From Salicibibacter cibarius (GTDB lineage Bacteria; Bacillota; Bacilli; Bacillales; Marinococcaceae), in NCBI RefSeq assembly GCF_016495725.1, contig NZ_CP054705.1, positions 2,480,001 to 2,544,000 of the forward strand: 64,000 nt of DNA, given 5' to 3'. Position 1 is the stretch's first letter. Each line of letters opens with the position of its first letter. The position numbers and the translations under genes were made by a program. Under the pieces are notes generated by a model that was not told where the DNA came from, did no database searches, and was given only the letters and a program-made list of their open reading frames with translations. Shown here piece after piece: positions 1 through 9,365 of this stretch.

Positions 1-2724
1 GTGCGGACAGACGTAATGGGGCGGCAACGGATTGACCTCGGTAATGTCGGACATCGTTGCCACGAAGGATGACCCGACAGACCCGCGGGAGCCGACGAGA
101 TAGCCATCGTCCAGGGAGCGTTTGACAAGTTTATGGGAAATCAAATAAATTACGCCATATCCGTGCCCGATAATGCTTTCCAATTCCTTTTCCAAACGGT
201 CCTCGACAATAGCGGGGAGGTCTTCCCCGTAAATGCGCTTTGCTTTTCCATAGGTGAGCGTCCGCATTTCTTCGTCGGCGCCCTCGATGTTTGGCGGATA
301 TAAGCCATCCGGAACCGGCGCGATCGCTTCGATTTCATCGGCAATTTTTTTTGGCGATGTGACGACAATTTGGCGCGCTTTTTCTTCTCCAAGGAAAGCA
401 AATGCCTCCAGCATTTCCGAGGTCGTGCGAAAGTGCACCTTCGGCATCGTTTGTTTATTCAACGGATTTGCCCCGCCTTGAGACGCGACGAGGATCTTTC
501 GATAGATATGATCGTCCGGCTCCAAATAATGGACATTGCCGGTGGCGACAACCGGTATCGACAAACGTTCGCCAACCTCGTACAATTTTCGCATAATGTC
601 CAAAAGCTGTGCCTCGCTTCTAATGATGTCTTTTTCCAATAAATGGCCATGAATTTCCGGCGGCTGTATTTCGATAAAATCATAGAAACGGGCAGCCTTC
701 TCAGCTTCTTCAGCGGATTTTTGCATCATCGTTTCAAAGACTTCCCCTTGCTCACAGCCCGATCCAACGAGCAACCCTTCCCGATACCGGACGAGTTGCG
801 ACCGCGGGATTCGCGGGGTTCGGTAAAAATACGATAAATGGGATAAAGACACGAGTTGATACAAATTTTTCAAGCCTTCTTGATTTTGAACGAGAATCGT
901 GCAATGGGAAGGCCTGTTTTTATAAAAATCGCCTTGCCCGATATTTTCATTGAGTTGGCGATGCTGATCAATGCCATTCTCCTTGGCATCACGAATCATT
1001 TTCATAAAAAGATAGGCGGTGGCCTCCGTATCATAAATGGCGCGGTGGTGGCTGACGAGTTCAATGTCGAATGCCTTGCATAATGTGTTCAACCGGTGAT
1101 TTTTCATATTCGGATATAAAAAGCGGGCAAGTTCCAACGTATCGACGACCGGCTGTTCTACCTCCGGCCATCCTTCTTTTTTATAGCCGGCGTTGATAAA
1201 ACCGATATCAAAACTGGCGTTGTGCGCCACAAGGCCGGCGTCACCGACAAAATCCGAAAACTGTTGCAAGACATCACTTACCTCGGGGGCGTCTGTCAAC
1301 ATTTCATCGGTAATGCCGGTAAGCTCAGTAATTTTCGCGGGAAGGGCTACATGTGGCTGCGCAAACGATTCAAACCGGTCCACAATTTCCCCGTTCGCCA
1401 CTTTTACGGCAGCAAGTTCAATGATCGTGTCATAAACGGCTGATAACCCGGTCGTCTCCACATCAAAGACGACAAACGTTGACGTTTCAAGATCCCGTTC
1501 GCTCTCGTTGTAAGCGATCGGCACGCCATCATCAACAAGATAGGCTTCCATGCCGTAAAGCAGTTTAATATCATTTTTTTTCGCGGCCGAATAAGCTTCC
1601 GGAAAGCCTTGTACGACCCCGTGATCCGTAATCGCGACCGCTTCGTGCCCCCATTGTGCCGCCTTTTCCACAATTTCGCCCGGGGATGCCACACCGTCCA
1701 TTTGGCTCATCGTCGTATGCGCGTGCAACTCAATGCGTTTTTCGTTTTCAGGAGCGTCATCCACCCGTTGGGCAATTTGAACTTCCGTGAGGTCATTGGC
1801 GATCATGACGAGATCACGCACGAACGTATCATCTTGAATACTGCCTCTTGCTTTCAACCACTTGCCCGCTTTTATTTCATTGAATAGCGGAATATCCTCT
1901 TTATCTCTGGAAAACATTTTCACAAGCAAAGAGTCTGTGTAATCGGTAAGCTTAAACGTGACTAACATACGCCCGCTTCTTAACTCGCGCGTTTCCGCCT
2001 GAAACACATACCCTTGTATCGTTACCCGGCGTTCTTCATCTTGGATGGAAGCGAGTGGAAGCGGTTCGTCTTTAATCGGATAACCGATTTGCAATTGTTT
2101 TTTTACTTCCGGCGTTGCTTGCTTTTCCTTTTTTTGCTGTTCCATCATGGCTTCAATAACTTTCGATTGTTCTTCTTCTTTTTTTTGTTCCAAAAAGCGG
2201 GTTTCTTCTTCGGTAGCAACTTCGACTTTCGGGGAAAAGGTAAGCGTTTCAAACCCTAAAGATTGGAGCGCGGCTTCCAAAGCGGGACCTGCTTGTTTGG
2301 TTAGGGAATTGGCTTCCGCCTCACTGTGGCACGTCAGCATCAAGGAACGGCCGTTCACAGCCGGTTCCGAGCGTTCCAGTTTCAGGGCGATATGATCGGG
2401 GAGGGCACGCGCTTTGGCAATGATCGCAGGCCAATAAGCCGCCACTTGTTCGGAATGTATGTATCCTTCATCATACACGATGGAAAAATCGATCGTGGCC
2501 ATTTCCCGGAATCCTGCGTTTAGTTTTTCCTGTAACAGTTGGATTGCGAACGCATTAACCGGTTTGTCTAGCCTGAACATAAAATGCCATTTTCGCGTTT
2601 CCCGATAAACATCCAATTTCTCGATGCGCCCGGAACGAAGCTCGGATTTGTAAACATCTTCAGGGATCCCGATTTGTTCCAAAAGAAGTTGAAAACGTTC
2701 ATACCGAACAGCACTGTCATCCAT
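1..2724 (-). CDS. polC: DNA polymerase III PolC-type alpha subunit (partial, N-terminal 908 codons)
   Basis: Replicative DNA polymerase of low-GC Gram-positives, with its own proofreading exonuclease. The reading frame is open from an ATG at 2724 to the window edge, so only about the first 63% of a usual 1430-residue protein is present. Visible in order: a variable N-terminal domain, an OB-fold with RRVTIQGYVF near residue 230, a PHP domain with HAHTTMSQMDG near residue 334, a DEDD exonuclease motif FDVETTGL near residue 417, and near the window edge the polymerase motif LVGSRGSVGSS. The PHP domain is split by the exonuclease, as is typical of PolC. A GAAAGGACGG Shine-Dalgarno lies about 13 nt before the ATG. 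It is the last visible gene of the proS-polC string. The call is certain; the C-terminus is outside the window. Confidence 0.97.
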   Translation of the reverse strand, partial: MDDSAVRYERFQLLLEQIGIPEDVYKSELRSGRIEKLDVYRETRKWHFMFRLDKPVNAFAIQLLQEKLNAGFREMATIDFSIVYDEGYIHSEQVAAYWPAIIAKARALPDHIALKLERSEPAVNGRSLMLTCHSEAEANSLTKQAGPALEAALQSLGFETLTFSPKVEVATEEETRFLEQKKEEEQSKVIEAMMEQQKKEKQATPEVKKQLQIGYPIKDEPLPLASIQDEERRVTIQGYVFQAETRELRSGRMLVTFKLTDYTDSLLVKMFSRDKEDIPLFNEIKAGKWLKARGSIQDDTFVRDLVMIANDLTEVQIAQRVDDAPENEKRIELHAHTTMSQMDGVASPGEIVEKAAQWGHEAVAITDHGVVQGFPEAYSAAKKNDIKLLYGMEAYLVDDGVPIAYNESERDLETSTFVVFDVETTGLSAVYDTIIELAAVKVANGEIVDRFESFAQPHVALPAKITELTGITDEMLTDAPEVSDVLQQFSDFVGDAGLVAHNASFDIGFINAGYKKEGWPEVEQPVVDTLELARFLYPNMKNHRLNTLCKAFDIELVSHHRAIYDTEATAYLFMKMIRDAKENGIDQHRQLNENIGQGDFYKNRPSHCTILVQNQEGLKNLYQLVSLSHLSYFYRTPRIPRSQLVRYREGLLVGSGCEQGEVFETMMQKSAEEAEKAARFYDFIEIQPPEIHGHLLEKDIIRSEAQLLDIMRKLYEVGERLSIPVVATGNVHYLEPDDHIYRKILVASQGGANPLNKQTMPKVHFRTTSEMLEAFAFLGEEKARQIVVTSPKKIADEIEAIAPVPDGLYPPNIEGADEEMRTLTYGKAKRIYGEDLPAIVEDRLEKELESIIGHGYGVIYLISHKLVKRSLDDGYLVGSRGSVGSSFVATMSDITEVNPLPPHYVCPH

Positions 2725-2760
2725 AGGCAAACCAACCGTCCTTTCGTTCCAGATGTGAGA

Positions 2761-2786
2761 GGTGGAAGGTTAGAAAACCTTCCACC
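2761..2786. repeat. perfect 11-bp stem hairpin between proS and polC
   Basis: GGTGGAAGGTT at 2761-2771 is an exact inverted repeat of AACCTTCCACC at 2776-2786 with a 4-nt loop. It overlaps the heptamer-type purine repeat AGATGTG-AGAGGTG that begins at about 2751. No T tract follows on the transcribed (minus) strand, so it looks more like an mRNA-stabilising or processing hairpin than an intrinsic terminator. Its position in the 66-bp proS-polC gap is seen; the role is inferred. Confidence 0.6.
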
Positions 2787-2790
2787 CCCT

Positions 2791-4488
2791 TTACCATCCG
2801 ATATCGTTTAAATACGCGGGCAAGTTTTCTGCTTGAACTTCCGTTACTTCGCCCGTTTTCCTGTCTTTTACTTCGACGATGCCTTCATTCGCTTTTTTGC
2901 CGGCTGCAATGCGGATGGGCATACCATAAAGGTCGGCATCCTTAAACTTCACGCCTGCGCGTTCTTTGCGGTCGTCATAAAGAACGTCATAGCCTTCCGT
3001 TTGAAGCGCTTCGTAAAGGTTATCCCCGAGCGTCTGTTGCACTTCATCTTTCGGATTAATGACGAGCAAATGCAAATCAAACGGTGCAAGCGCTTTTGGC
3101 CAAATGATGCCGTCTTCGTCATGATGCTGTTCCACAACGGCAGCCAGTGTACGGCTAATACCGATGCCGTAACAGCCCATTTGCATCGGCACGCTTTTGC
3201 CGTTTTCATCCAAAAACTGGGCGCCGAGAGCCTCCGAGTATTTCGTTCCAAGGCTAAACACTTGCCCGACTTCAATGCCTTCGGCAAATTGAATCGTTCC
3301 TTCCCCGTCAGGGGACGGATCTCCTTCCTGAATCATGCGGAGATCAGCGAAGGCATCGATGTCAAAATCACGGCGATGGTCGACATTAGCATAAAAGGTT
3401 TCGTCTTGATTGCCGCCGCAAACAGCATTAACGAGCGGGCGAATCGCTTGATCGGCGACAACCTTTACGTTCGACGGCGCCTCCACCGGGCCAATGTAAA
3501 CAGAAGACGTGCCGAATAGTTCTTGCACGTGTGTATCCGATGCAACTTCAACATCCAATGTATCAAAATGGTTTCCGACCTTTACATCGCTAATTTCATG
3601 ATGCCCCCGCGTAAGGATCAGCACGGGAACCTCGTCGATATAAAAAAGCCGGCCGGTAATCACCGCGGACGTTGGTTGGCCAGCGGCAGTTGCCGCGGCT
3701 TCTCCGCTTGTATAACCGTTTTCTGCGGAAAGGGCTGCCGGTGTGCCCTCCTCTGTGTCGTCAGGCGGACGCACAGCCGCGATTTCAATATTTGCGGCGT
3801 AACCGGAGCGATCGGAATATGCGATCGTATCCTCGCCAATATCGGCGAGCGCCATAAATTCATGCGTGCCCCCGGTCCCCCCGATAGCACCAGCGTCCGC
3901 TTCCACGGCGCGAAAATCAAGGCCGCAACGACGAAAGATTTTCATGTACGTGTCATACATCACTTCATAAGTGTGCGCGAGCGCTTCTTCCGAAGGTTCA
4001 AAAGAATAGGCATCTTTCATAATAAATTCCCGACCGCGCAACAATCCAAAGCGAGGGCGGCGCTCATCCCGATATTTCGTTTGAATTTGATACACATTGA
4101 TCGGCAAGCGTTTATAAGAATGAATGCCATCGCGAACGATAGAAGTGATCACTTCTTCATGGGTGGGGCCAAGAACGAAACGACGCTCATGTCGGTCGTT
4201 CAACCTCATTAACTCCGGTCCGTAATCATCCAAACGGCCGGATTCTTCCCAAAGTTCGGCCGGTTGAACCGCTGGCATCAATAATTCTTGCGCCCCCGCG
4301 CGGTTCAATTCTTCTCTGATGATCGCTTGAATTTTGTGCAATACTCTTGTTCCAAGTGGTAAATATGTATAAATGCCGGCAGCGGTTTGCCGCATTAACC
4401 CGGCGCGCAACATCAGTTGATGACTGATTGCTTCCGCATCCGCGGGGACATCCCGCATTGTCGGACTGAAAAACGTTTGTTGTCTCAT
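2791..4488 (-). CDS. proS: prolyl-tRNA synthetase
   Basis: Class II aminoacyl-tRNA synthetase charging tRNA-Pro in the cytoplasm; 565 aa, the normal length for the bacterial type with an editing (INS) domain. Motif 2 is visible as QTKYRDERRPRFGLLRGREF near residue 140, preceded by the FVLGPTHEE segment. Motif 3 is visible as GCYGIGISRTL near residue 440. The insertion between them (about residues 225-400) is the editing domain. The ATG at 4488 is preceded by AAGGAGGG with about 9 nt spacing. The gene sits between rseP and polC as in B. subtilis, and all genes here read leftward. Confidence 0.98.
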   Translation of the reverse strand: MRQQTFFSPTMRDVPADAEAISHQLMLRAGLMRQTAAGIYTYLPLGTRVLHKIQAIIREELNRAGAQELLMPAVQPAELWEESGRLDDYGPELMRLNDRHERRFVLGPTHEEVITSIVRDGIHSYKRLPINVYQIQTKYRDERRPRFGLLRGREFIMKDAYSFEPSEEALAHTYEVMYDTYMKIFRRCGLDFRAVEADAGAIGGTGGTHEFMALADIGEDTIAYSDRSGYAANIEIAAVRPPDDTEEGTPAALSAENGYTSGEAAATAAGQPTSAVITGRLFYIDEVPVLILTRGHHEISDVKVGNHFDTLDVEVASDTHVQELFGTSSVYIGPVEAPSNVKVVADQAIRPLVNAVCGGNQDETFYANVDHRRDFDIDAFADLRMIQEGDPSPDGEGTIQFAEGIEVGQVFSLGTKYSEALGAQFLDENGKSVPMQMGCYGIGISRTLAAVVEQHHDEDGIIWPKALAPFDLHLLVINPKDEVQQTLGDNLYEALQTEGYDVLYDDRKERAGVKFKDADLYGMPIRIAAGKKANEGIVEVKDRKTGEVTEVQAENLPAYLNDIGW

Positions 4489-4514
4489 TCGCTGAACCCT
4501 CCTTATCCGAAATC

Positions 4515-4540
4515 AGAAGCCAGAGGCCAGAGACCCGATA
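4515..4540 (+). repeat. heptamer microrepeat (AGAAGCC/AGAGGCC/AGAGACC)
   Basis: Three consecutive 7-mers of the AGARGNN type lie in the rseP-proS gap. The same kind of repeat recurs in six other gaps of the flanking operon (see findings). Confidence 0.5.
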
Positions 4541-4560
4541 GGCACTCCAACCTCCAAACG

Positions 4561-5817
4561 TCACATAAATAACCGATTTAAGTCATTCCAGGTGACCATG
4601 AGCACGAGCAACATCAAAAGCGCAAAACCGATGAAATGGGCAACGCCTTCTTTGTTCGGGTCGATCGGCTTTCGGCGGATGGCTTCCAAACCGATAAAGA
4701 TCAAGCGGCCACCATCAAGGGCGGGGAGCGGCAACAAATTGATGAGGCCGATATTGACACTCAGCATCGCTGTCCACATGACCAAAATAAGAATCCCCAT
4801 TTGCATCACTTCACCGGTATAATCATAAATCCCCACCGGTCCCGCTAAATAATCCAGGGAAAAATCACCGGTAAAAATGAGCTGAAGAACGTCGAAGATT
4901 AATACAACCACTTCCTGAATTTGTGAGAGGCTGTATTGAAGCGCCTCGAAAACGGAATGGCTCCACGTCGGTTCGACCCCTATTTTACCGATTTCAGCAT
5001 CCAACACGTCCTCGTAAACGCTATCTACCACCATCGTGAATGATTCCGTGGCACCGTCCCGATCCACCAGCATCGTGATTTCTTCATCCGGCTGTTCCTG
5101 AATGATTTGTGTCATATCGGTCCAGCCGTCAATGGACTCTCCTTCAATGGAGACGATCCGGTCTCCTTCGGCCAGCCCTACTTCCTGAGCGACACTATCA
5201 TCCATCACGTTCGAAACGATCGGTTGCGGAATTCCTTGGATAAGCCCATAGATCAAAAACAAAATAAACGCAAGGGCAAAATTCATCGCCGGCCCCGCAA
5301 AAATGGCAGCTGCCTTTTTCCACGGTTTTTTTGATCCGAATTGCCGGTCCCAAGGAGCAATTTGTTCCCTTTCTTCATCCACAATCATATCCGCTTGGCG
5401 GTGAATGTCGTAACGAATCAAGCCTTCTTCATCGTCGCTGTAGCCGTCTATAAAAAGGTCATGTTCAAGATCGGCCCGTTCAACCGAAACAATTTTGGCA
5501 TCGGGATGTTTCGCCTTGTTATTCACGATGATTTCTTTTACGGTGTCATCCGCATGAAACGTTAAACCCACTTCATACCCCGGTTTAATTTGCACGATTT
5601 CCGGATCTTCGCCGGCCATGCGAACGAAACCGCCAAGCGGGAGCAACCGTAACGTATAAACTGTCTCGTTCTTTTTCTTGGTAAACAATTTCGGCCCGAA
5701 GCCGATTGCGAATTCTCGGCAAAGAATGCCTACTTTTTTCGCTACGTAGAGATGGCCCCACTCGTGAATGGCAATAATGAGCCCGAAAATCACGATGATG
5801 GCAATGAGCGTTTGCAC
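4561..5817 (-). CDS. rseP: site-2 zinc metalloprotease RseP/RasP
   Basis: Membrane-embedded site-2 protease that cleaves transmembrane substrates such as anti-sigma factors. The zinc ligands are the HEWGH motif at about residues 18-22 in the first membrane segment, and the third ligand is in LLPLPALDGGRL near residue 360. A PDZ domain (about residues 195-260, VMDDSVAQEVGLAEGDRIVSI) lies between the membrane parts. Length is 418 aa, normal for the family. The start is a GTG at 5817 with AAGGTGAG just upstream. An acidic loop of about 100 residues between the first membrane segments resembles the B. subtilis RasP arrangement. Neighbours are dxr upstream and proS downstream. Confidence 0.96.
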   Translation of the reverse strand: MQTLIAIIVIFGLIIAIHEWGHLYVAKKVGILCREFAIGFGPKLFTKKKNETVYTLRLLPLGGFVRMAGEDPEIVQIKPGYEVGLTFHADDTVKEIIVNNKAKHPDAKIVSVERADLEHDLFIDGYSDDEEGLIRYDIHRQADMIVDEEREQIAPWDRQFGSKKPWKKAAAIFAGPAMNFALAFILFLIYGLIQGIPQPIVSNVMDDSVAQEVGLAEGDRIVSIEGESIDGWTDMTQIIQEQPDEEITMLVDRDGATESFTMVVDSVYEDVLDAEIGKIGVEPTWSHSVFEALQYSLSQIQEVVVLIFDVLQLIFTGDFSLDYLAGPVGIYDYTGEVMQMGILILVMWTAMLSVNIGLINLLPLPALDGGRLIFIGLEAIRRKPIDPNKEGVAHFIGFALLMLLVLMVTWNDLNRLFM

Positions 5818-5848
5818 GTGCTTCTCACCTTCTTTTTGGCTTGCATAT

Positions 5849-5875
5849 CAGAAGTGACAGGTGGATATTTCCCTA
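5849..5875 (+). repeat. heptamer microrepeat (AGAAGTG/ACAGGTG) in rseP-dxr gap
   Basis: Two AGARGTG-type 7-mers lie between dxr and rseP, followed by a CACC that could pair with GGTG. This is a member of the intergenic heptamer family seen at seven places in the left third of the window. Confidence 0.5.
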
Positions 5876-5876
5876 C

Positions 5877-7028
5877 TCACCATTCACTCCCATTTCTAAC
5901 CCGTTCTCGTGTTTCTTCATCAATCTCCAACACTTCTTCGATTGTAGGCTCCGCAATTACGCTATGGGCAGCGAGCGCCTTTTCAATGACGGTCGCGATG
6001 CCGGGGAACGAAAGCTTTCCTTCCAGGAAGCGTTCGACCGCGCCTTCATTTGCCGCGTTTAACACCGTCGGCGCCGATCCACCCGTTTCACCGGCCCGGT
6101 AAGCCATCAATAAACATTGATGCTTGACCGGATCGATTTTTTCAAAATGTAACGTTCCGACTTCCCATAAGTTTAACCTTTCCGGTCCATCTAATTCAAG
6201 CCTGTCCGGAAAGGTGAGCGCATACTGGATCGGCCCTTTCATATCCGGGGTGCCCATCTGTGCGATCACACTCTTATCTTGATATTCAACGAGGGAGTGA
6301 ATAATGCTTTCGCGATGGATAACGACATCAATGTTTTCATAAGGCATATCGAACAACCAATGGGCTTCAATGACTTCGAGCCCTTTATTCATCATCGTGG
6401 CAGAATCAATGGTAACTTTCTGTCCCATCGACCAATTCGGATGATTCAAGGCATCTTTCGGTGTAGCGTGTTGGATGTCTTCTGCGCTCCAGTCGCGAAA
6501 GCTTCCGCCGGATGCAGTGATGATCAGCCGCTCGACGTCGCTGCGATTGCTTCCTTGCAAGCTCTGAAAAATCGCGGAATGCTCACTGTCGACGGCAATC
6601 AATTGTGCGCCGTAACGTTTGCAGGCAGCGATAACGAGATGTCCCGCGGTCACGAGGGTCTCTTTGTTGGCGATCCCAATCGTTTTCCCTGCTTTGATCG
6701 CGGTCATTGTCGGTTTCAAACCTTGGCTTCCCACCATGGCGTTCATCACGAATGCGGCGTCCGTCTCGCCAAGCGCATCCAACAATGCCGCCTCGCCTGC
6801 AATTGCCCGTGTCTCCGGTGGGAGATGGGCTTTCAATTTTCCAAGATCGCCTTCATTTGCAATGACAACGGTCGCAGGTTGAAACTCGGTGATTTGCTTT
6901 TTTACACGTTCAATATTTCGGCCACAGGCGAGCAAGCTTACCTGAAATAAATCCGGATGTTGACGGATGACGTCAAGGGTTTGCGTGCCGATTGACCCTG
7001 TTGAACCAAGTACAGCAACTTTTTTCAT
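5877..7028 (-). CDS. dxr: 1-deoxy-D-xylulose 5-phosphate reductoisomerase
   Basis: Second step of the MEP isoprenoid pathway: NADPH-dependent conversion of DXP to 2-C-methyl-D-erythritol 4-phosphate in the cytoplasm. The 383-aa protein shows the NADPH fold GSTGSIGTQTLDV at residues 8-20, ANKETLV, the loop ASGGSFRDW, and the metal/substrate signature KVTIDSATMMNKGLE followed by EAHWLF. The length is normal. The ATG at 7028 follows AAGGTGA. It lies between cdsA and rseP in the conserved isoprenoid/envelope gene string, where uppS uses the downstream isoprenoid product. Confidence 0.98.
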   Translation of the reverse strand: MKKVAVLGSTGSIGTQTLDVIRQHPDLFQVSLLACGRNIERVKKQITEFQPATVVIANEGDLGKLKAHLPPETRAIAGEAALLDALGETDAAFVMNAMVGSQGLKPTMTAIKAGKTIGIANKETLVTAGHLVIAACKRYGAQLIAVDSEHSAIFQSLQGSNRSDVERLIITASGGSFRDWSAEDIQHATPKDALNHPNWSMGQKVTIDSATMMNKGLEVIEAHWLFDMPYENIDVVIHRESIIHSLVEYQDKSVIAQMGTPDMKGPIQYALTFPDRLELDGPERLNLWEVGTLHFEKIDPVKHQCLLMAYRAGETGGSAPTVLNAANEGAVERFLEGKLSFPGIATVIEKALAAHSVIAEPTIEEVLEIDEETRERVRNGSEW

Positions 7029-7064
7029 TCGACTTCACCTTCTTCACACCCGTTAGCGGGCCGA

Positions 7065-7847
7065 TTAAATCATTAATACATAAAGGGCGGGAAACACGAA
7101 AATAAGACTATCGAAACGATCAAGAATACCGCCATGACCGGGAAGGATTTTGCCGGAATCCTTCACATTATAATAACGTTTAAAGGCAGATTCCACGAGA
7201 TCCCCGCATTGGCCGGCAACGGAAATGACGATCACCGCGACGATCGTGAGCCACAAGGACGAAAAAGGAGGCCAAAACGACGCGAAAATAATGCTCGCCA
7301 CAAGCGCCAGCGCGAATCCTCCCAACGCGCCTTCGACCGTTTTCTTCGGTGAGATTTTCGGCCAGAGCGGACGCTTTCCGAATTTTCGTCCGAAAAGATA
7401 AGCGCCCGTATCCGTTGCCCAAATAGCGATCAGGACGAAAAGAACAAATGCAAATCCTTCCTCAAGGCGAGCCGCCAGAAAGAAGTGCAATCCGAATCCA
7501 ACATAAAGGGCGGCAAATGCGACAAACGCAACTATTTCAAAATTGTACCGGTTGGCCGAAATTACCGTTACGAGCAGCAGCAACCAGGCAGCAATCATAA
7601 CGCTCATCAAGAGGGCCTCATTAGATATCCACGCTGTTTGTGGCCCCGCAACCAGTAGAAAAAGAGAAAGGAGCAATCCGATGAAAGCGGGCATGGAAAA
7701 GATGCTCAGTTGATTCATTCGTAACAACTCTATGAAACCGACAATCGCCATTGCTGCAACAAGCAGAGCAAAAACAAACCCGCCGACGACGAGAGGAGCG
7801 AGGAAAATACATAAGCCAATCATTGCGGTTACTACTCTTTGCTTCAT
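7065..7847 (-). CDS. cdsA: phosphatidate cytidylyltransferase
   Basis: Integral membrane enzyme making CDP-diacylglycerol from phosphatidate and CTP, the branch point of phospholipid synthesis. The 260-aa sequence has about eight hydrophobic segments and ends with the family signature: SAFKR, then KDSGKILPGHGGILDRFDSL near residue 220. The ATG at 7847 follows AAGGAGCG. It is 12 bp downstream of uppS and 36 bp upstream of dxr, so it is almost certainly cotranscribed. Confidence 0.97.
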   Translation of the reverse strand: MKQRVVTAMIGLCIFLAPLVVGGFVFALLVAAMAIVGFIELLRMNQLSIFSMPAFIGLLLSLFLLVAGPQTAWISNEALLMSVMIAAWLLLLVTVISANRYNFEIVAFVAFAALYVGFGLHFFLAARLEEGFAFVLFVLIAIWATDTGAYLFGRKFGKRPLWPKISPKKTVEGALGGFALALVASIIFASFWPPFSSLWLTIVAVIVISVAGQCGDLVESAFKRYYNVKDSGKILPGHGGILDRFDSLIFVFPALYVLMI

Positions 7848-7859
7848 GCGAATCGCTCC

Positions 7860-8612
7860 TTACACCCCACCATAACGACGTTTACGTTGTTGGAAAACCG
7901 AGATGGCCTCAGCAAAATTTTCTTCGTTAAAATCCGGCCACAATACATCTGTAAACCAGAATTCGCTATATGCCATTTGCCAAAGCATGAAGTTGCTTAA
8001 ACGAATTTCTCCGCTCGTTCTGATCAATAGATCCGGATCGGGAAAATCGGATGTGTACAGTTTGTCGGAAATCAGCTCTTCGGTGATGTCTTCCACTTGG
8101 TAACGCCCTTGTTCGACTTCGGCACTAAGGCGCTTCACCGCTTGGACGATCTCCGATCGTCCTCCATAATTAAGCGCCAAATTTAAAATAATACCATCGT
8201 TATCCGCCGTTTCAAGCATTACCGTTTCAACGGCTTTTTTCGTATGGGAAGGCAAGTCTTCAACGGCCCCCATGACGCGAACTTGTACATTGTTCGCTTG
8301 CAGCTTTGGCAACTCACTGGATAAAAAACGTTCCGGAAGACGAAGGATAAAGTCGACTTCTGTCTTGGGCCGTAACCAGTTTTCCGACGAAAACGCAAAT
8401 AATGTGAGCACTTCGACACCCATATCATTCGCGGCTTCTGCAATGCGGTGGATGGTTTTCATGCCTTCACGGTGGCCGATATTTCTCGGCATTCCCCGTT
8501 TCTGTGCCCATCGCCCATTTCCATCCATAATGATGGCCACATGGGACGGAACATCCGTTTTCACATCAACGGCTTGTGATTCTTTCTGATGATTAAAAAA
8601 CCTTCCCAACAT
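7860..8612 (-). CDS. uppS: undecaprenyl diphosphate synthase
   Basis: Cis-prenyltransferase that builds the C55 carrier lipid for peptidoglycan and teichoic acid synthesis. The 250-aa protein has the catalytic motif MDGNGRWA near residue 30 with its Asp, followed by HREG, FSSENW, and a C-terminal IRTSGEIRLSNFMLWQ segment that binds isopentenyl diphosphate. The ATG at 8612 has only a weak, distant AAGG upstream. It is followed closely by cdsA. Confidence 0.97.
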   Translation of the reverse strand: MLGRFFNHQKESQAVDVKTDVPSHVAIIMDGNGRWAQKRGMPRNIGHREGMKTIHRIAEAANDMGVEVLTLFAFSSENWLRPKTEVDFILRLPERFLSSELPKLQANNVQVRVMGAVEDLPSHTKKAVETVMLETADNDGIILNLALNYGGRSEIVQAVKRLSAEVEQGRYQVEDITEELISDKLYTSDFPDPDLLIRTSGEIRLSNFMLWQMAYSEFWFTDVLWPDFNEENFAEAISVFQQRKRRYGGV

Positions 8613-8635
8613 GGTTTACGCACCAACCTTACTGG

Positions 8636-8675
8636 ATGTGAGAAGTGAGAGGCGGGAAGTAAGAGAACAAGCCCT
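8636..8675 (+). repeat. heptamer microrepeat (AGAAGTG/AGAGGCG/GGAAGTA/AGAGAAC)
   Basis: Four consecutive AGARGTN-type 7-mers occupy the frr-uppS gap, downstream of the frr hairpin. This is the same repeat family as at 2751, 4515, 5849, 10099, 14854 and 18484. Confidence 0.5.
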
Positions 8676-8760
8676 ACGCTCTCCACATACGTTATTTTCA
8701 CATCCGTTTATCCGCCGTGTGCCGGCATCGCCACAGCCGACCGGCCGATCCTCCTTAACA

Positions 8761-8795
8761 GCTAAAACCCCCTTGTCGAGCAGAGGGTTTTTTAG
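8761..8795 (-). terminator. hairpin downstream of frr (possible weak terminator)
   Basis: GCTAAAAcCCC and its near-complement GGGttTTTTAGC flank an 11-13 nt loop in the gap after the frr stop. The structure is nearly symmetric, with A-rich and T-rich arms, so it could end transcription in part while uppS and later genes are still read through. The hairpin is seen; terminator function is inferred. Confidence 0.5.
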
Positions 8796-8807
8796 CATCG
8801 CACCGCT

Positions 8808-9365
8808 TTACACTTCCATAATGTCTTTTTCTTTCTCGTCTGCCGCTTCATCGATCGTTTTTATATGCCCATCCGTGATTTTTTGGATTTCTTCTTGTGC
8901 ACGCTTCGATTCATCTTCGGCAATATCGCTGTTTTTTTCCTGTTTTTTCACTTGATCGTTGACATCCCGGCGAATATTACGGATGGCAACACGTGCGTCT
9001 TCTGCATATTTGCGCACAAGCTTCGCCAATTCTTTGCGGCGTTCTTCCGTGAGCGCCGGAATCGAAATGCGAATCACTTGGCCGTCATTATTGGGGGTAA
9101 GGCCAAGATCCGCTTTTTGGATGGCTTTTTCAATATCAGCGATAGCTGATTTGTCAAAAGGTGCCACGACGAGCAGTCTTCCTTCGGGTACCGTAATGCC
9201 GGCCAACTGATTGAGGGGTGTTTCCATTCCGTAATAATTGACGACAACTTTGTCTAGAATTGCCGGGTTAGCACGGCCAGTACGCAATGTTGCAAGTTCA
9301 CGGTTTAGCGATTCCACTGTTTTTTCCATACGGTCTTTCATGTCTTTTTTCATTTGGTCATTCAA
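8808..9365 (-). CDS. frr: ribosome recycling factor
   Basis: Cytoplasmic factor that, with EF-G, splits the post-termination ribosome. The 185-aa length is exactly typical. Diagnostic segments are [12 protein letters not shown] near residue 25, [16 protein letters not shown] near residue 105 and the helical [13 protein letters not shown] tail that forms the three-helix bundle. The ATG overlaps the pyrH stop by four bases (9362-9365), which suggests translational coupling. The order pyrH-frr-uppS is the conserved one. Confidence 0.98.
   Translation of the reverse strand: MNDQMKKDMKDRMEKTVESLNRELATLRTGRANPAILDKVVVNYYGMETPLNQLAGITVPEGRLLVVAPFDKSAIADIEKAIQKADLGLTPNNDGQVIRISIPALTEERRKELAKLVRKYAEDARVAIRNIRRDVNDQVKKQEKNSDIAEDESKRAQEEIQKITDGHIKTIDEAADEKEKDIMEV

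Noticed and set aside
2833-4212. Long plus-strand frames (228 and 229 aa) opposite proS
   Set aside because: They are antisense shadows of proS, with no ribosome site and no recognisable domain.
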